64,000 nucleotides of DNA, taken from NCBI GenBank assembly GCA_002440225.1, contig DJSH01000052.1, positions 1 to 64,000 of the forward strand, in the 5' to 3' direction. The position numbers and the translations under genes were made by a program. Positions 34,675-43,424 of the stretch are shown here, piece after piece. Origin of the DNA: Candidatus Segatella violae (GTDB lineage: Bacteria > Bacteroidota > Bacteroidia > Bacteroidales > Bacteroidaceae). Positions within the stretch are counted from its first letter, which is position 1; each line of letters opens with the position of its first letter. Below the pieces are notes generated by a model. It saw nothing but the letters and a program-made list of their open reading frames with translations, was not told the origin of the DNA and ran no database searches.

Positions 34675-35505
34675 ATGAATCAAGAACTCGTATCCGTCAT
34701 CATGCCCACCTACAATGCCGGCAAATATCTTGCCGACAGCATCAATTGTATCCTTAGGCAGACCTACCGGGAACTGGAACTCCTCATCACCGACGATGGC
34801 TCCGACTCCCCAGAGACACTGGATATTCTCCACCGAATGGAGCAAGTGGATACAAGGGTGAAGGTAATCTACCTAAAGGAAAACCATGGGGCTGGCTATG
34901 CTAGAAACGAGGCTATCCATCGAGCACAGGGCAGATACATCGCCTTCTGTGATGCTGACGACAGATGGGCAGAAGATAAACTGGAGCGGCAAATCGGCTT
35001 CATGCACGACAAGCAGTGCGCGCTCTGCTGCTCCAGCTACGTGATATGCAATAGCCACTATGAGCCCACGGGCATCAACATTCCGCCTCGACGCATCACA
35101 CCTGCCATAATGAAACGAGACAACAAGATAGGCTGCCTCACCGCCATCTACGACGTGGCGGCACTGGGCAAAAAATACTATATGCCAACTCTCAGGAAAC
35201 GACAAGACTGGGCAATGTTCATCGAGCTGACACAAGCAGCAGGCGTCGCCTACGCATATACCGACAAGCCTCTCGCCTACTATTGCGACCGTCAAGGCTC
35301 GGTATCTAGCAGCAAATTCTCGCTGATAAAATATAACATGGCGATATATCGCAACATCCTGCATTATAGTTTGTTGAAGTCGCTATTCTACTTCATCTTC
35401 CTTTTCCTGCCCACCTATGGCCTCAAACTGATGAAAAGAAAAATAGACTGGATACAATATAAGCACCATAGAAACGTTAAATTACAAAAAGACCAAACAA
35501 AATAA
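34675..35505 (+). CDS. Glycosyltransferase family 2 (TuaG/SpsA-like)
   Basis: A typical GT2 enzyme of 276 residues. It shows VSVIMPTYNAGKYLADSI, the donor-binding ITDDGSDSPETL (about 38-49), GYARNEAI and the metal site CDADDRW (about 98-104). The C-terminus (YFIFLFLPTYGLKLMKRKIDW) is hydrophobic and basic and may associate with the membrane. It overlaps the sugar transferase gene by one base, so these two are translationally coupled. Confidence 0.92.
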   Translation: MNQELVSVIMPTYNAGKYLADSINCILRQTYRELELLITDDGSDSPETLDILHRMEQVDTRVKVIYLKENHGAGYARNEAIHRAQGRYIAFCDADDRWAEDKLERQIGFMHDKQCALCCSSYVICNSHYEPTGINIPPRRITPAIMKRDNKIGCLTAIYDVAALGKKYYMPTLRKRQDWAMFIELTQAAGVAYAYTDKPLAYYCDRQGSVSSSKFSLIKYNMAIYRNILHYSLLKSLFYFIFLFLPTYGLKLMKRKIDWIQYKHHRNVKLQKDQTK

Positions 35506-36176
35506 TGCACATCGCACTAAAGGCAAAAACAAACTCATCATACCACTATGATGAGAACGACGAACGCTTCATACCCGATGGAATGAACGAGGTGGAAAGA
35601 GGCGTGAAAAGAGCGACAGATTTCATGTTGGCTATTGCCAGCATGGTGATTTTCATGCCGCTCTTCGGGGTTTGCTATGCGATGGTGAAAAAGGAAGATG
35701 GAGGGCCTGCCATCTACAAGCAGGAACGCATCGGCAGGTTTGGTCGCCCCTTCTACATGTACAAGTTCCGCAGCATGGTGATGGATGCGGAGAAAAACGG
35801 TCCGCAGCTCTTCAATCCATCCGATGACCACCGTCTTACCAAAGCGGGCAAGTTCCTGCGCCGCCATCATCTCGACGAACTGCCCCAGCTCCTCAACGTA
35901 TTGAAAGGTGAAATGTCATTCGTCGGTCCACGTCCCGAGCGCAGGTATTACATCAAAAAAATCATAGAGCGTGACCCACGATACACCTATCTATACCAAA
36001 TAAGACCCGGTGTGTCGTCGTATGCCACGCTCTACAATGGTTATACAGATACCCTGCCCAAGATGCTTCGCCGTCTCGACCTCGACCTCTACTATCTGAG
36101 GCATCGTTCCTGGTGGTTCGACCTCAAGATTCTGTCAAAGACTTTCGTCAGCATCCTCTTCGGCAAGATATTCTAA
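35505..36176 (+). CDS. Undecaprenyl-phosphate sugar phosphotransferase (initiating transferase)
   Basis: It should start each repeat unit by moving a sugar-1-phosphate onto undecaprenyl phosphate. The 223 residues correspond to the catalytic C-terminal module only (PglC/WcaJ type), with one reentrant hydrophobic helix (residues about 36-58, FMLAIASMVIFMPLFGV). Catalytic blocks are PAIYKQERIGRFGRPFYMYKFRSM, spread over about 65-90, and LRRHHLDELPQLLNVLKGEMSFVGPRP (Asp-Glu pair and PRP). The large N-terminal membrane domain of WcaJ is absent. It ends the cluster, convergent with the YitT gene. Confidence 0.95.
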   Translation: MHIALKAKTNSSYHYDENDERFIPDGMNEVERGVKRATDFMLAIASMVIFMPLFGVCYAMVKKEDGGPAIYKQERIGRFGRPFYMYKFRSMVMDAEKNGPQLFNPSDDHRLTKAGKFLRRHHLDELPQLLNVLKGEMSFVGPRPERRYYIKKIIERDPRYTYLYQIRPGVSSYATLYNGYTDTLPKMLRRLDLDLYYLRHRSWWFDLKILSKTFVSILFGKIF

Positions 36177-36187
36177 TCATTCCGTGT

Positions 36188-37117
36188 TCACATCGCCTCT
36201 GTCGTCTCGATTGAGCTTGAACTTCTCTTGGGCAAGGCTAGCTTCTTGCCTACCTTGAATCGGTCGAATCCCAATCCATATACACCGATAACGGCACTCT
36301 GGCTGACAAAAGCAGTAGGGTCTATCTCGTCTATCAGGCGGAATATCTTCTGTGACTCACGCTGGCGAGCCAGTACAAACAGCATGTGCACATCCTTGCC
36401 ACTATAGCATCCATGTCCGTCCATCACCGTACAACCACGGTCGGCGGCAGTATTGATGGCTGCGCTCAACTCCAGATATTTGTCGCTGATGATGAAGAAC
36501 TGAACAGAGCGGCGCAGGGCGTTCACCACATGGTCTACGCTTAGCGACTGTACAAAGAGGCAAACATAACCATAGATAACCATCTCCCAAGAGCGAAGCA
36601 CGAGATAGGAACTGGTGATGATGATGAGGTCGCACATCATGATGACATGCCCCAACGATATGTTCCAATACTTGTTGACCATCGCCGCAATGGTATCCGA
36701 GCCTCCAGTAGAGCCATTGCAAGAGAGTCCAAGCCCAGCACTGCTGCCCATGAAGAAAGCACCTATCACTGTGGCCATGAATGGTTGGTCGTGGAGCAAA
36801 GGCGTCATTCCCACGGTATGGGTCTCGATAATGCGGGTGGTGATGGTGAAGATGCTTACTCCATAAATCGTCTTCAGGCAGAACTTGAAGCCCAAGATGC
36901 GGAAGGCAATGAGAAGTAGGAAGACATTCAGCAACAGATAGGAAACCGAGGCTGGAATGCCAAAGCCCCAGCAAAGGATGGAGGCAATACCACCCACGCC
37001 GCCCATCGTGATGTGGTTGGGAAGCAAGAAGATGTTCAAGCCAATGCTACCCTCAATCATCGCCAGCGCAATGATGATGTAATCGCGGATCTCATGAATT
37101 TTACTTTTTCTCGTCAT
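36188..37117 (-). CDS. YitT family membrane protein
   Basis: I chose the ATG at 37117 (MTRKSKIHEI), about 65 bases after the -7 box, over one ten codons upstream. The 309-residue protein has five to six membrane segments (residues about 15-190: MIEGSIGLNIFLLPNHITMGGVGGI) and a soluble C-terminal DUF2179 domain (MFVLARQRESQKIFRLIDEIDPTAFVS). The transport role is unproven for the family. It is monocistronic, divergent from the phosphoribosyltransferase gene and convergent with the exopolysaccharide cluster (11-base gap). Confidence 0.93.
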   Translation of the reverse strand: MTRKSKIHEIRDYIIIALAMIEGSIGLNIFLLPNHITMGGVGGIASILCWGFGIPASVSYLLLNVFLLLIAFRILGFKFCLKTIYGVSIFTITTRIIETHTVGMTPLLHDQPFMATVIGAFFMGSSAGLGLSCNGSTGGSDTIAAMVNKYWNISLGHVIMMCDLIIITSSYLVLRSWEMVIYGYVCLFVQSLSVDHVVNALRRSVQFFIISDKYLELSAAINTAADRGCTVMDGHGCYSGKDVHMLFVLARQRESQKIFRLIDEIDPTAFVSQSAVIGVYGLGFDRFKVGKKLALPKRSSSSIETTEAM

Positions 37118-37182
37118 TCTTAATGATGTATATTTTCTTGTTAACAATGTGGAGAAAGCGAGGCTTTCACCATTTTTGGGTG

Positions 37183-37190
37183 CAAAGTTA
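37183..37190 (-). promoter_or_regulatory. -7 promoter box of the YitT gene
   Basis: Minus-strand TAACTTTG, followed by CACCCAAAA. It leaves a leader of about 65 bases before the ATG at 37117. Confidence 0.6.
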
Positions 37191-37287
37191 CGGCAAAAAA
37201 CGCTAACGACAAAGCACTATTTGGTAAAAGAACGTCCAAATACATATAAAATAAGTGAAAAAGTAGGGTTATATCAAAAAATATTCC

Positions 37288-37295
37288 TATTTTTG
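37288..37295 (+). promoter_or_regulatory. -7 promoter box of the phosphoribosyltransferase gene
   Basis: TATTTTTG followed by C, 42 bases before the ATG at 37338. Confidence 0.55.
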
Positions 37296-37337
37296 CAAAT
37301 AACTAAACACATTTATTAATTTCAAAATCTTTAGTCT

Positions 37338-37937
37338 ATGGCAGAATATTTAAATGAAATCAAAGGATGGCCTACCTTGAGCAACGGACTCCACTACAAG
37401 TGGCTGGTAGACTATGCTGCTTACAGCGCATTCGGAACGTTCGAACTTTCGAACGAGGAATGGGAAAATCGCGACCTTATCGTCAACTTCAAGGGCAATT
37501 CGGAACTAACTACCGAAATAGACCATCAAGCGGCTTTGCAGAAAACCATCGGCATGGTGAGTGAACTGCTAAAGAAAGTCTTCGGCAACGAAGCCCAACA
37601 GCTCACCTTGGCTTGTGTGCCAGCCTCACTCCAAGCACATACCGAACGTCGATTCAAGGAATTCAGTCAAAAAGTGTGCGAAGAAACGGGAATGCAGAAT
37701 GCCTATTCAGCCTTCAGCTATACTCACCAGACGGATGAGGATGGAGACCAAATAGACACACTCCATATTGACCCGAATTTTTTCAAAGGTAAGAAAGCGG
37801 TTATCTTCGATGACATCATCGCCTCAGGTGGCTCGGTGGCAAAGTTTGCCGACCAACTCAAACAACTTGGTGCCGAGATCGTAGCCGCTATTGCACTGGG
37901 CAAAAAAATATCTGACGGCTACGACCAAAACACCTAG
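37338..37937 (+). CDS. Phosphoribosyltransferase-domain protein (ComF-like)
   Basis: A 199-residue cytoplasmic protein. Its clearest motif is a PRPP-binding loop, AVIFDDIIASGGSVAKFA (about residues 154-171), preceded by LACVPASLQAHTERRFKEF, which resembles the ComF/ComFC region. The N-terminal part (MAEYLNEIKGWPTLSNGLHY) is not recognised. The base or substrate that it ribosylates is unknown. Its stop codon shares the palindrome CTAG with the stop of the TonB receptor gene on the other strand. Confidence 0.8.
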   Translation: MAEYLNEIKGWPTLSNGLHYKWLVDYAAYSAFGTFELSNEEWENRDLIVNFKGNSELTTEIDHQAALQKTIGMVSELLKKVFGNEAQQLTLACVPASLQAHTERRFKEFSQKVCEETGMQNAYSAFSYTHQTDEDGDQIDTLHIDPNFFKGKKAVIFDDIIASGGSVAKFADQLKQLGAEIVAAIALGKKISDGYDQNT

Positions 37938-40285
37938 AAATGCAAAGTAATATCCACCCCACAAGTAAACGGATTTCCTCGCTGGGCAAAATATTGTTTG
38001 GTTCCTGTAGCGGCGTTGTCAACGGCAAACGTATTATAATAGGTATTGGTGAGGTTGCGTGCCCATAGGCTCACCTTCATCCAATCGAAATCGCCATCTA
38101 TGTGGGCACCGAGTACAAAATACATCTTCTGGCTATAGGTGTTGGCATTATCCCAATAGGTTTTGCCCTGCCCGTTCATGTTCATGCCTACAGTGAATCT
38201 GTCGAAACGGTAATCTATCATCGCCGCCATCGTGTGCTGAGGCACGTAGGGCACAAATTTGTCCTTATAGCTTACGGATGCATCACCCTCGCCATCTACA
38301 TACTCGTCAAACTTGGCACGTGTATAGCCGTAATTCACAGCCCAGTCGAGCTGACCGTTGAGGGCCTGTCCTTTGAGCGCAGCCTCGATGCCACAACTAT
38401 GACTCTTACCCGCATTCACCATCATTCTGCCATATCCATAATGTCCTGACATTACAGAAAGTTGCTGATTGCGTATCTGCATATAGAAACCGCTCAGGTC
38501 GAAATGCAACATATTATCGAAAAGATTGAGGTGCGTTCCAAACTCATAATTCCAAGAGGTCTCAGGCTTGTATGCGATAGTGGCATTCACCTTTTGATAA
38601 TCCTCGTCTGTATGAGGAACTTCGTAGTCGCTGCGCTGCGCCTTTTGGCTGTTGGCATTCAGCTCAGTTTGTAGGATGTCGCTGAACATCTGAATGTTGT
38701 AGCCTCCAGCACGATAGCCCTTCGCCACCGTGACATAGACGTTGCTACCCAGCTGATCTATCTTATAAGAGAAACCAAACTTTGGCAAGAGCTGGTTGTA
38801 GTCGTCGCTCGTTTTATGGTCGAACTTGGAAGTGAGCGTGCTGGTCTTCTCCATACCCATCACTCGTGCTGCAATCGCCATAAAGGCATAAGTGTCGTAG
38901 TGGATAGCGGTATGCATAAAATCATAGCGCAAGCCCAGTGTGGCAGAGAGTTCGGGAGTGATGTCGAAGACACTCTCATGGTAGATTCCAAAATTGGTCT
39001 GTGGCGTATGGAACAATCCTGGCGCAGCCATGCTCACATCCATGGATACATCCACCATGTTGTGCATCGCCTTGCGCATGGCAGCCTCGATGGCACGGGC
39101 TATCGGGTCGGTGATGGCAATGCCAAATCCTACAGGACCATTGGTCTTCAACCATGTTTGTGAGAAAAAAGCACCCTGAGTGAGATGACAAAAGCCGAAA
39201 AGTGGTCGTTTTGTTTTCCAGGTCAGTTCTTGGGTAAGGGCATTTTGCAACTGGTCTTGCTGTAACGACAGATAATCGGCTGGCAAATAGTCTTGATCCA
39301 TACGCATGTGGTCATTAAGATACTGATAACTAGTGGTAGCCCCAAACTGCCACCATTCTCCTTGATGATGCACATTGATGCCGGAAATGAGCACGTTGCG
39401 CTGATAATAACCTGGGAAAGTGGTACTAGGATTGTCAGCCTTTCCGGTTTCCAAATCGAGCTTGCCATAAGGAAATGCGTTCTGGTAAATCCACTGATAA
39501 TCAGCCAACACATCTACATTCCAACCTTTGTTGAGGCGGAACTTGAGATTGAACTTTCCACCAGCCTCCTGATAGTCGTCAGCATAATCGGAAGAGCCGG
39601 CTCTATGTATCAATCCGTTTGAACCATTGTAGAAACCGGCCACGCTCAAGGCAATCTTTGGGGAGAATTGCTGATAATGGGCAGCCTCAACATTGCGATA
39701 GAAATGAGAGCCCAAGCTTAGTGTGAGGTAGGTGCCTTGATGGTCGAAAGCGTCACGTGAGAAAAGACGAACCAATCCACCCTCGCTGTTCTGTCCATAA
39801 AGAGTACCTTGCGGACCTCGCAATACATCGATTCTACTAAGCTGATAATGATGGAGATTGAGGGCTGCCTTGCTCATCAAAGGCATACCGTCTAAGTACA
39901 TTCCTACAGCAGGGCTGTTCACACGGCTACCAATGCCACGTACATACATGGCGCTTGACAGACGGGAACCATAATTTGGCATAACAAAATTTGGAACATA
40001 GCTAGATAGTTCACGGAAATCGCGAACTCCAAGACGCTGCATTTGATAGGTACCAAATGAGGTGCTGCTAATGGGTTGATGACGTAAGCGGGCATTTTCC
40101 TTCGGCATAGATACCACCACTACCTCGTCGATGTCATACACACGGCTACTGTCAGACAAGAGTCCGCCAGTAACCTTCAAGTTCTCAGCCTCAGCCTCCG
40201 AACCATTATCCATTGCGCTTACAGGCAGCACTGAAGCTGCCAAGGCAATCAAAACAATCTTCTTATTAAATCCTATTTTTTCCAT
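37934..40285 (-). CDS. TonB-dependent outer-membrane receptor
   Basis: A 783-residue active-uptake receptor. A signal peptide covers residues 1-24. A TonB-box-like DEVVVVSMP lies at about 53-61. The plug domain covers about 65-180 (YVRGIGSRVNSPAVGMYLDG, IDVLRGPQGTLYGQNSEGG) and the beta-barrel runs to the C-terminal Phe (VDITLHF). It lacks the N-terminal carboxypeptidase-like domain of SusC proteins and no SusD gene is adjacent, so an iron-chelate or vitamin receptor is likelier than a glycan one. Ligand unknown. The -7 box lies only eight bases before the ATG. Confidence 0.95.
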   Translation of the reverse strand: MEKIGFNKKIVLIALAASVLPVSAMDNGSEAEAENLKVTGGLLSDSSRVYDIDEVVVVSMPKENARLRHQPISSTSFGTYQMQRLGVRDFRELSSYVPNFVMPNYGSRLSSAMYVRGIGSRVNSPAVGMYLDGMPLMSKAALNLHHYQLSRIDVLRGPQGTLYGQNSEGGLVRLFSRDAFDHQGTYLTLSLGSHFYRNVEAAHYQQFSPKIALSVAGFYNGSNGLIHRAGSSDYADDYQEAGGKFNLKFRLNKGWNVDVLADYQWIYQNAFPYGKLDLETGKADNPSTTFPGYYQRNVLISGINVHHQGEWWQFGATTSYQYLNDHMRMDQDYLPADYLSLQQDQLQNALTQELTWKTKRPLFGFCHLTQGAFFSQTWLKTNGPVGFGIAITDPIARAIEAAMRKAMHNMVDVSMDVSMAAPGLFHTPQTNFGIYHESVFDITPELSATLGLRYDFMHTAIHYDTYAFMAIAARVMGMEKTSTLTSKFDHKTSDDYNQLLPKFGFSYKIDQLGSNVYVTVAKGYRAGGYNIQMFSDILQTELNANSQKAQRSDYEVPHTDEDYQKVNATIAYKPETSWNYEFGTHLNLFDNMLHFDLSGFYMQIRNQQLSVMSGHYGYGRMMVNAGKSHSCGIEAALKGQALNGQLDWAVNYGYTRAKFDEYVDGEGDASVSYKDKFVPYVPQHTMAAMIDYRFDRFTVGMNMNGQGKTYWDNANTYSQKMYFVLGAHIDGDFDWMKVSLWARNLTNTYYNTFAVDNAATGTKQYFAQRGNPFTCGVDITLHF

Positions 40286-40293
40286 TTCGGGTG

Positions 40294-40301
40294 CAAAGGT
40301 A
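40294..40301 (-). promoter_or_regulatory. -7 promoter box of the TonB receptor gene
   Basis: Minus-strand TACCTTTG then CACCCGAAATGG; the ATG follows eight bases after the box, giving a near-leaderless transcript. Confidence 0.6.
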
Positions 40302-40321
40302 CGAATTTTTCCTTTACCCCA

Positions 40322-41251
40322 CTATCCTACTTTATGATGATATGATCGGATGGCAAACCAAAAATAGGCTATCAACAGCACATATCCTATATAATATAAG
40401 GTGAGAACACTGAAAATGATGTAGTCGATGGCACAAACACATACCAAACCTCCAAGATACAAGATGGCATCGCCCACCGGGAGACGATGCTTAACCTCAT
40501 CGACACAAGCAAGTCCTACGATGAGAATCGCCCACACTGTAGCCAAGAAAAATCCCAAGACATGTGGCACGGCAAAGGGATTGAGCGTAGGATGGAAATA
40601 GAATTGTCGCCACATCTCAGGCTCGAAGGTTTGGATGGTTGCATAGAATGCCGCAGATACCGAAACGATAAGAACCAAAGCTGTAGGATAAGGCGAGTCG
40701 ATGTCGTTGAAATGCACTATCTTGCCATTGTTATGGAATATCTTACGAACCAGATAAGCCACGGCAATGAGAATGAAAATAACCAAGAAAATAAGCAAGT
40801 GGACATTGCTGAAAGTCATGATGAATTGCGAAATCGGATCGTCGGGAACCACTTTCGGTAGCATTTTCGACTCTCTAGTCCACCCAAAGATATTGTCTTC
40901 CGTGGCCAACTGTACCCAAACAGAATCGATAGAGTCCTGCGGCACCATGCGGATGTCGGTAACTACCAAGAGGCGATTCTTCTTCACTGCAAAAGAGTCG
41001 ATAGGCAGGCCGCTGAGAAATTCCTCAGGCTGTTGGGCGATTAACTCTAGCGAATCCTTGAAAACCAAAAAGTTAAACTTATTGGTATAATGATGGGTCG
41101 TGGAGAAAGAAATAGAGTCGAGTTGCTTGTCGCTATACGTCAGCAGAGCAGCATGTTGCTGGTGGTAAGTACGGCGATGATAGCAGCCACTGAGCAATAA
41201 AACCATGCCCAGCAAGCACAACAACCTCATTAAATTTCTCCACTTCATCAT
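40322..41251 (-). CDS. Predicted lipoprotein with polytopic C-terminal membrane domain
   Basis: I do not recognise the family. The 309 residues start with a lipoprotein-type signal (LLLSGC, Cys23). Residues 24-140 are soluble (TYSDKQLDSISFSTTHHYTN, DSIDSVWVQLATEDNIFGW; possibly a small SH3-like fold). Five hydrophobic segments follow at about 148-170, 192-212, 229-250, 258-278 and 282-300. A lipobox before an integral membrane domain is unusual. It follows the U32 gene by five bases on the same strand, so the two form an operon. Confidence 0.75.
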   Translation of the reverse strand: MMKWRNLMRLLCLLGMVLLLSGCYHRRTYHQQHAALLTYSDKQLDSISFSTTHHYTNKFNFLVFKDSLELIAQQPEEFLSGLPIDSFAVKKNRLLVVTDIRMVPQDSIDSVWVQLATEDNIFGWTRESKMLPKVVPDDPISQFIMTFSNVHLLIFLVIFILIAVAYLVRKIFHNNGKIVHFNDIDSPYPTALVLIVSVSAAFYATIQTFEPEMWRQFYFHPTLNPFAVPHVLGFFLATVWAILIVGLACVDEVKHRLPVGDAILYLGGLVCVCAIDYIIFSVLTLYYIGYVLLIAYFWFAIRSYHHKVG

Positions 41252-41256
41252 TTATA

Positions 41257-43359
41257 TCAGCTTTTTTCAGAGTAAACATTCATCTGGCACTCCTTACATA
41301 CAAAATCCAGGCGGAACTTTCTGCCGTCGCCGAGTCGTAAGTAGAGTGGTTCCCTCCAAGTAGGTCTCTGCCCTCCATTCTTTACACAATAGCCAAGTGC
41401 GTATCGTATACAATGGCGACATTGCATCAAGAGAGACTCACCATTCTGGGTAGCATATTGTTTATAGCCAGACTCTCTATGGGCCTGGTCCTTTGCCATC
41501 TTATCGTCAAAGTCTTCACGCGAGGTCGCCGACCAAGACTTAGGCACGTCCTTGCCCAACTCAAAGGCTGGAAGAACAGGAGTAAGCCCATGAATCTTGT
41601 AGAAATCGTAGGCACTGAAGTTGGCTATGTTATAAAGATAAGGCCATTTGCCATATTCTGGTTGCCAAACAAACTCCTTCGGTTCCAGTTTATGCTCGCC
41701 AGGTTGACTGAATCCATATCCATTATTGAACATAAAACGGTCCCAACCCAGGTTCAACGAACGATCGATGAGTTCAGTTTCCACCACCTTGTTCAGTTTT
41801 TCCACCATGCTTCTTCGAATAATGGACAGCACGCTATTGGGCACAAAATATTTCTCCATGCCATCGGCAACGTTTACGCGTAATGCATCATAAATGGTAT
41901 CTCCCAACTTACTCAGCTGAGCGATAATATTGTCGCGTTGCGGACGCTTGGCTGGTTGCAATGGGAACTGATGTATAAAATCCACTGCCTTGAATCCCAA
42001 GCCCCCCATCAAGTCGCAAACTTTCAAGATGGCTACTGTTATCGAGACACCCACAGGAGATGCCGTCTCGCCAGCGTCATCGCCAAAAGCTGGGCGCACC
42101 TCAATGTTCAATGCTATCTTTCTCTCAGAAGTCTTATGAGCCAAGACTGCCTCAAACGCACGATCGTTGTTGCGATAGAGAGCCATCCCTGGGCGCAAGT
42201 GCTCAGGCATACGGAAAGGATAGAGACGATTGCCCTCCACTCGGTTTACACGGAAGCCCTCCAACTCATGCTCGTCATTGATGAAACACAAGCCGTCGCC
42301 ATTCATGAAACTGGCTACGGTAGCCACATTGAAAGAGATGTTGCCACGAATTTCCTTCACCTTGCCCACGTATTCACCGATTGCCTTTGGCGTGTCGAAA
42401 GAGGCGATGTCGGGCTGACGGCCATTCAAGAAATAATTAGTATAGCCACGATTGAAAGTCTTCTTCAAGTTGGGCTGGAAAAAATAGCTCACATGCCCCC
42501 AAGAGGCACGTCTATATTCCGTAGGATAATTTCTGACAATGTCATCAAGCCGCTGACTATATGCCGACACCACGTTCTTGACATAGTTGATATCCTTGAG
42601 CCTGCCTTCTATCTTGAATGAGCACGCTCCAGCATCGGCAAGTTCCTTGAGGTGGTCGATCTGGCAAAGGTCCTTCAAGGACAAAAGATGGCGCTGATGC
42701 TCTATCTCTCTGCCGTCGGCATCCAGCAAATCGAACTTCATGCGACAAAACTGGGCACACTCGCCACGATTGGCCGAACGGGAGAAACATTTCTCGGAGG
42801 CATAGCAGACACCCGAATAGCTCACGCACAAAGCACCATGAACAAACACTTCGATTTCCCTATCGGGGATAGCCTTATGGATCGCCTTGATTTCATCCAA
42901 GGAAAGCTCACGGGCCAAAACGATGCGACTAAATCCAAGGGTTGTGAGCCAAAAGGCTTTATCGGGAGTACGCACGTCACACTGGGTACTTGAATGCAAC
43001 TCTCGACGCCAAAGATTTTGCGCTCTCACCTCATGGAGCACACCCATGTCTTGCAACAACAAGGCATCCACCCCGATGTTGTCCAACTGGGCTATCATCT
43101 CCAAGGTATCTTGAAGCTCATCCTCGTAAATGATGGTGTTCACTGTGACATGGACCTTGGCTCCAAACTGATGGGCGTAATCACACAGCTGCTTGATATC
43201 TTCCAATGAGTTACCAGCAGCAGCACGAGCCCCAAATCGGGGCGCACCAATATAAACAGCATCAGCACCATGGTCGATGGCAGCGATACCACACTCTAGA
43301 TTCTTGGCAGGCGCCAACAATTCCAAAGTCTTCATACGCTTCTTCGCTTTAGTATCCAT
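41257..43359 (-). CDS. U32 family protein (RlhA/TrhP-like, RNA hydroxylation type)
   Basis: Members once called collagenases are now known (E. coli RlhA, TrhP) to hydroxylate rRNA or tRNA. The 700 residues have an N-terminal U32 domain: LELLAPAKNLECGIAAIDHG, DADAVYIGAPRFGARA-like block, FVHGALCVSYSGVCYASEKC, GECAQFCRMKFDL (a cysteine set suited to a metal cluster). A long C-terminal extension contains a DUF3656-like region and a last cysteine set near the end (MQCRHCIRYALGYCVKN, CKECQMNVY). The start may be the second Met (43335). Which RNA it modifies is not known. Confidence 0.88.
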   Translation of the reverse strand: MDTKAKKRMKTLELLAPAKNLECGIAAIDHGADAVYIGAPRFGARAAAGNSLEDIKQLCDYAHQFGAKVHVTVNTIIYEDELQDTLEMIAQLDNIGVDALLLQDMGVLHEVRAQNLWRRELHSSTQCDVRTPDKAFWLTTLGFSRIVLARELSLDEIKAIHKAIPDREIEVFVHGALCVSYSGVCYASEKCFSRSANRGECAQFCRMKFDLLDADGREIEHQRHLLSLKDLCQIDHLKELADAGACSFKIEGRLKDINYVKNVVSAYSQRLDDIVRNYPTEYRRASWGHVSYFFQPNLKKTFNRGYTNYFLNGRQPDIASFDTPKAIGEYVGKVKEIRGNISFNVATVASFMNGDGLCFINDEHELEGFRVNRVEGNRLYPFRMPEHLRPGMALYRNNDRAFEAVLAHKTSERKIALNIEVRPAFGDDAGETASPVGVSITVAILKVCDLMGGLGFKAVDFIHQFPLQPAKRPQRDNIIAQLSKLGDTIYDALRVNVADGMEKYFVPNSVLSIIRRSMVEKLNKVVETELIDRSLNLGWDRFMFNNGYGFSQPGEHKLEPKEFVWQPEYGKWPYLYNIANFSAYDFYKIHGLTPVLPAFELGKDVPKSWSATSREDFDDKMAKDQAHRESGYKQYATQNGESLLMQCRHCIRYALGYCVKNGGQRPTWREPLYLRLGDGRKFRLDFVCKECQMNVYSEKS

Positions 43360-43394
43360 AAAAAAACTCTCCTAACTTCTTTTCGTTACTCTCT

Positions 43395-43424
43395 TCTACC
43401 AATCTTACTTCTACCTATCTTACT
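43395..43424. repeat. 15-bp tandem duplication across the metA stop codon
   Basis: Units 43395-43409 and 43410-43424 differ at one of 15 positions. On the minus strand each contains AGTAAGAT, so the TAA stop of metA is repeated downstream. Confidence 0.85.
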
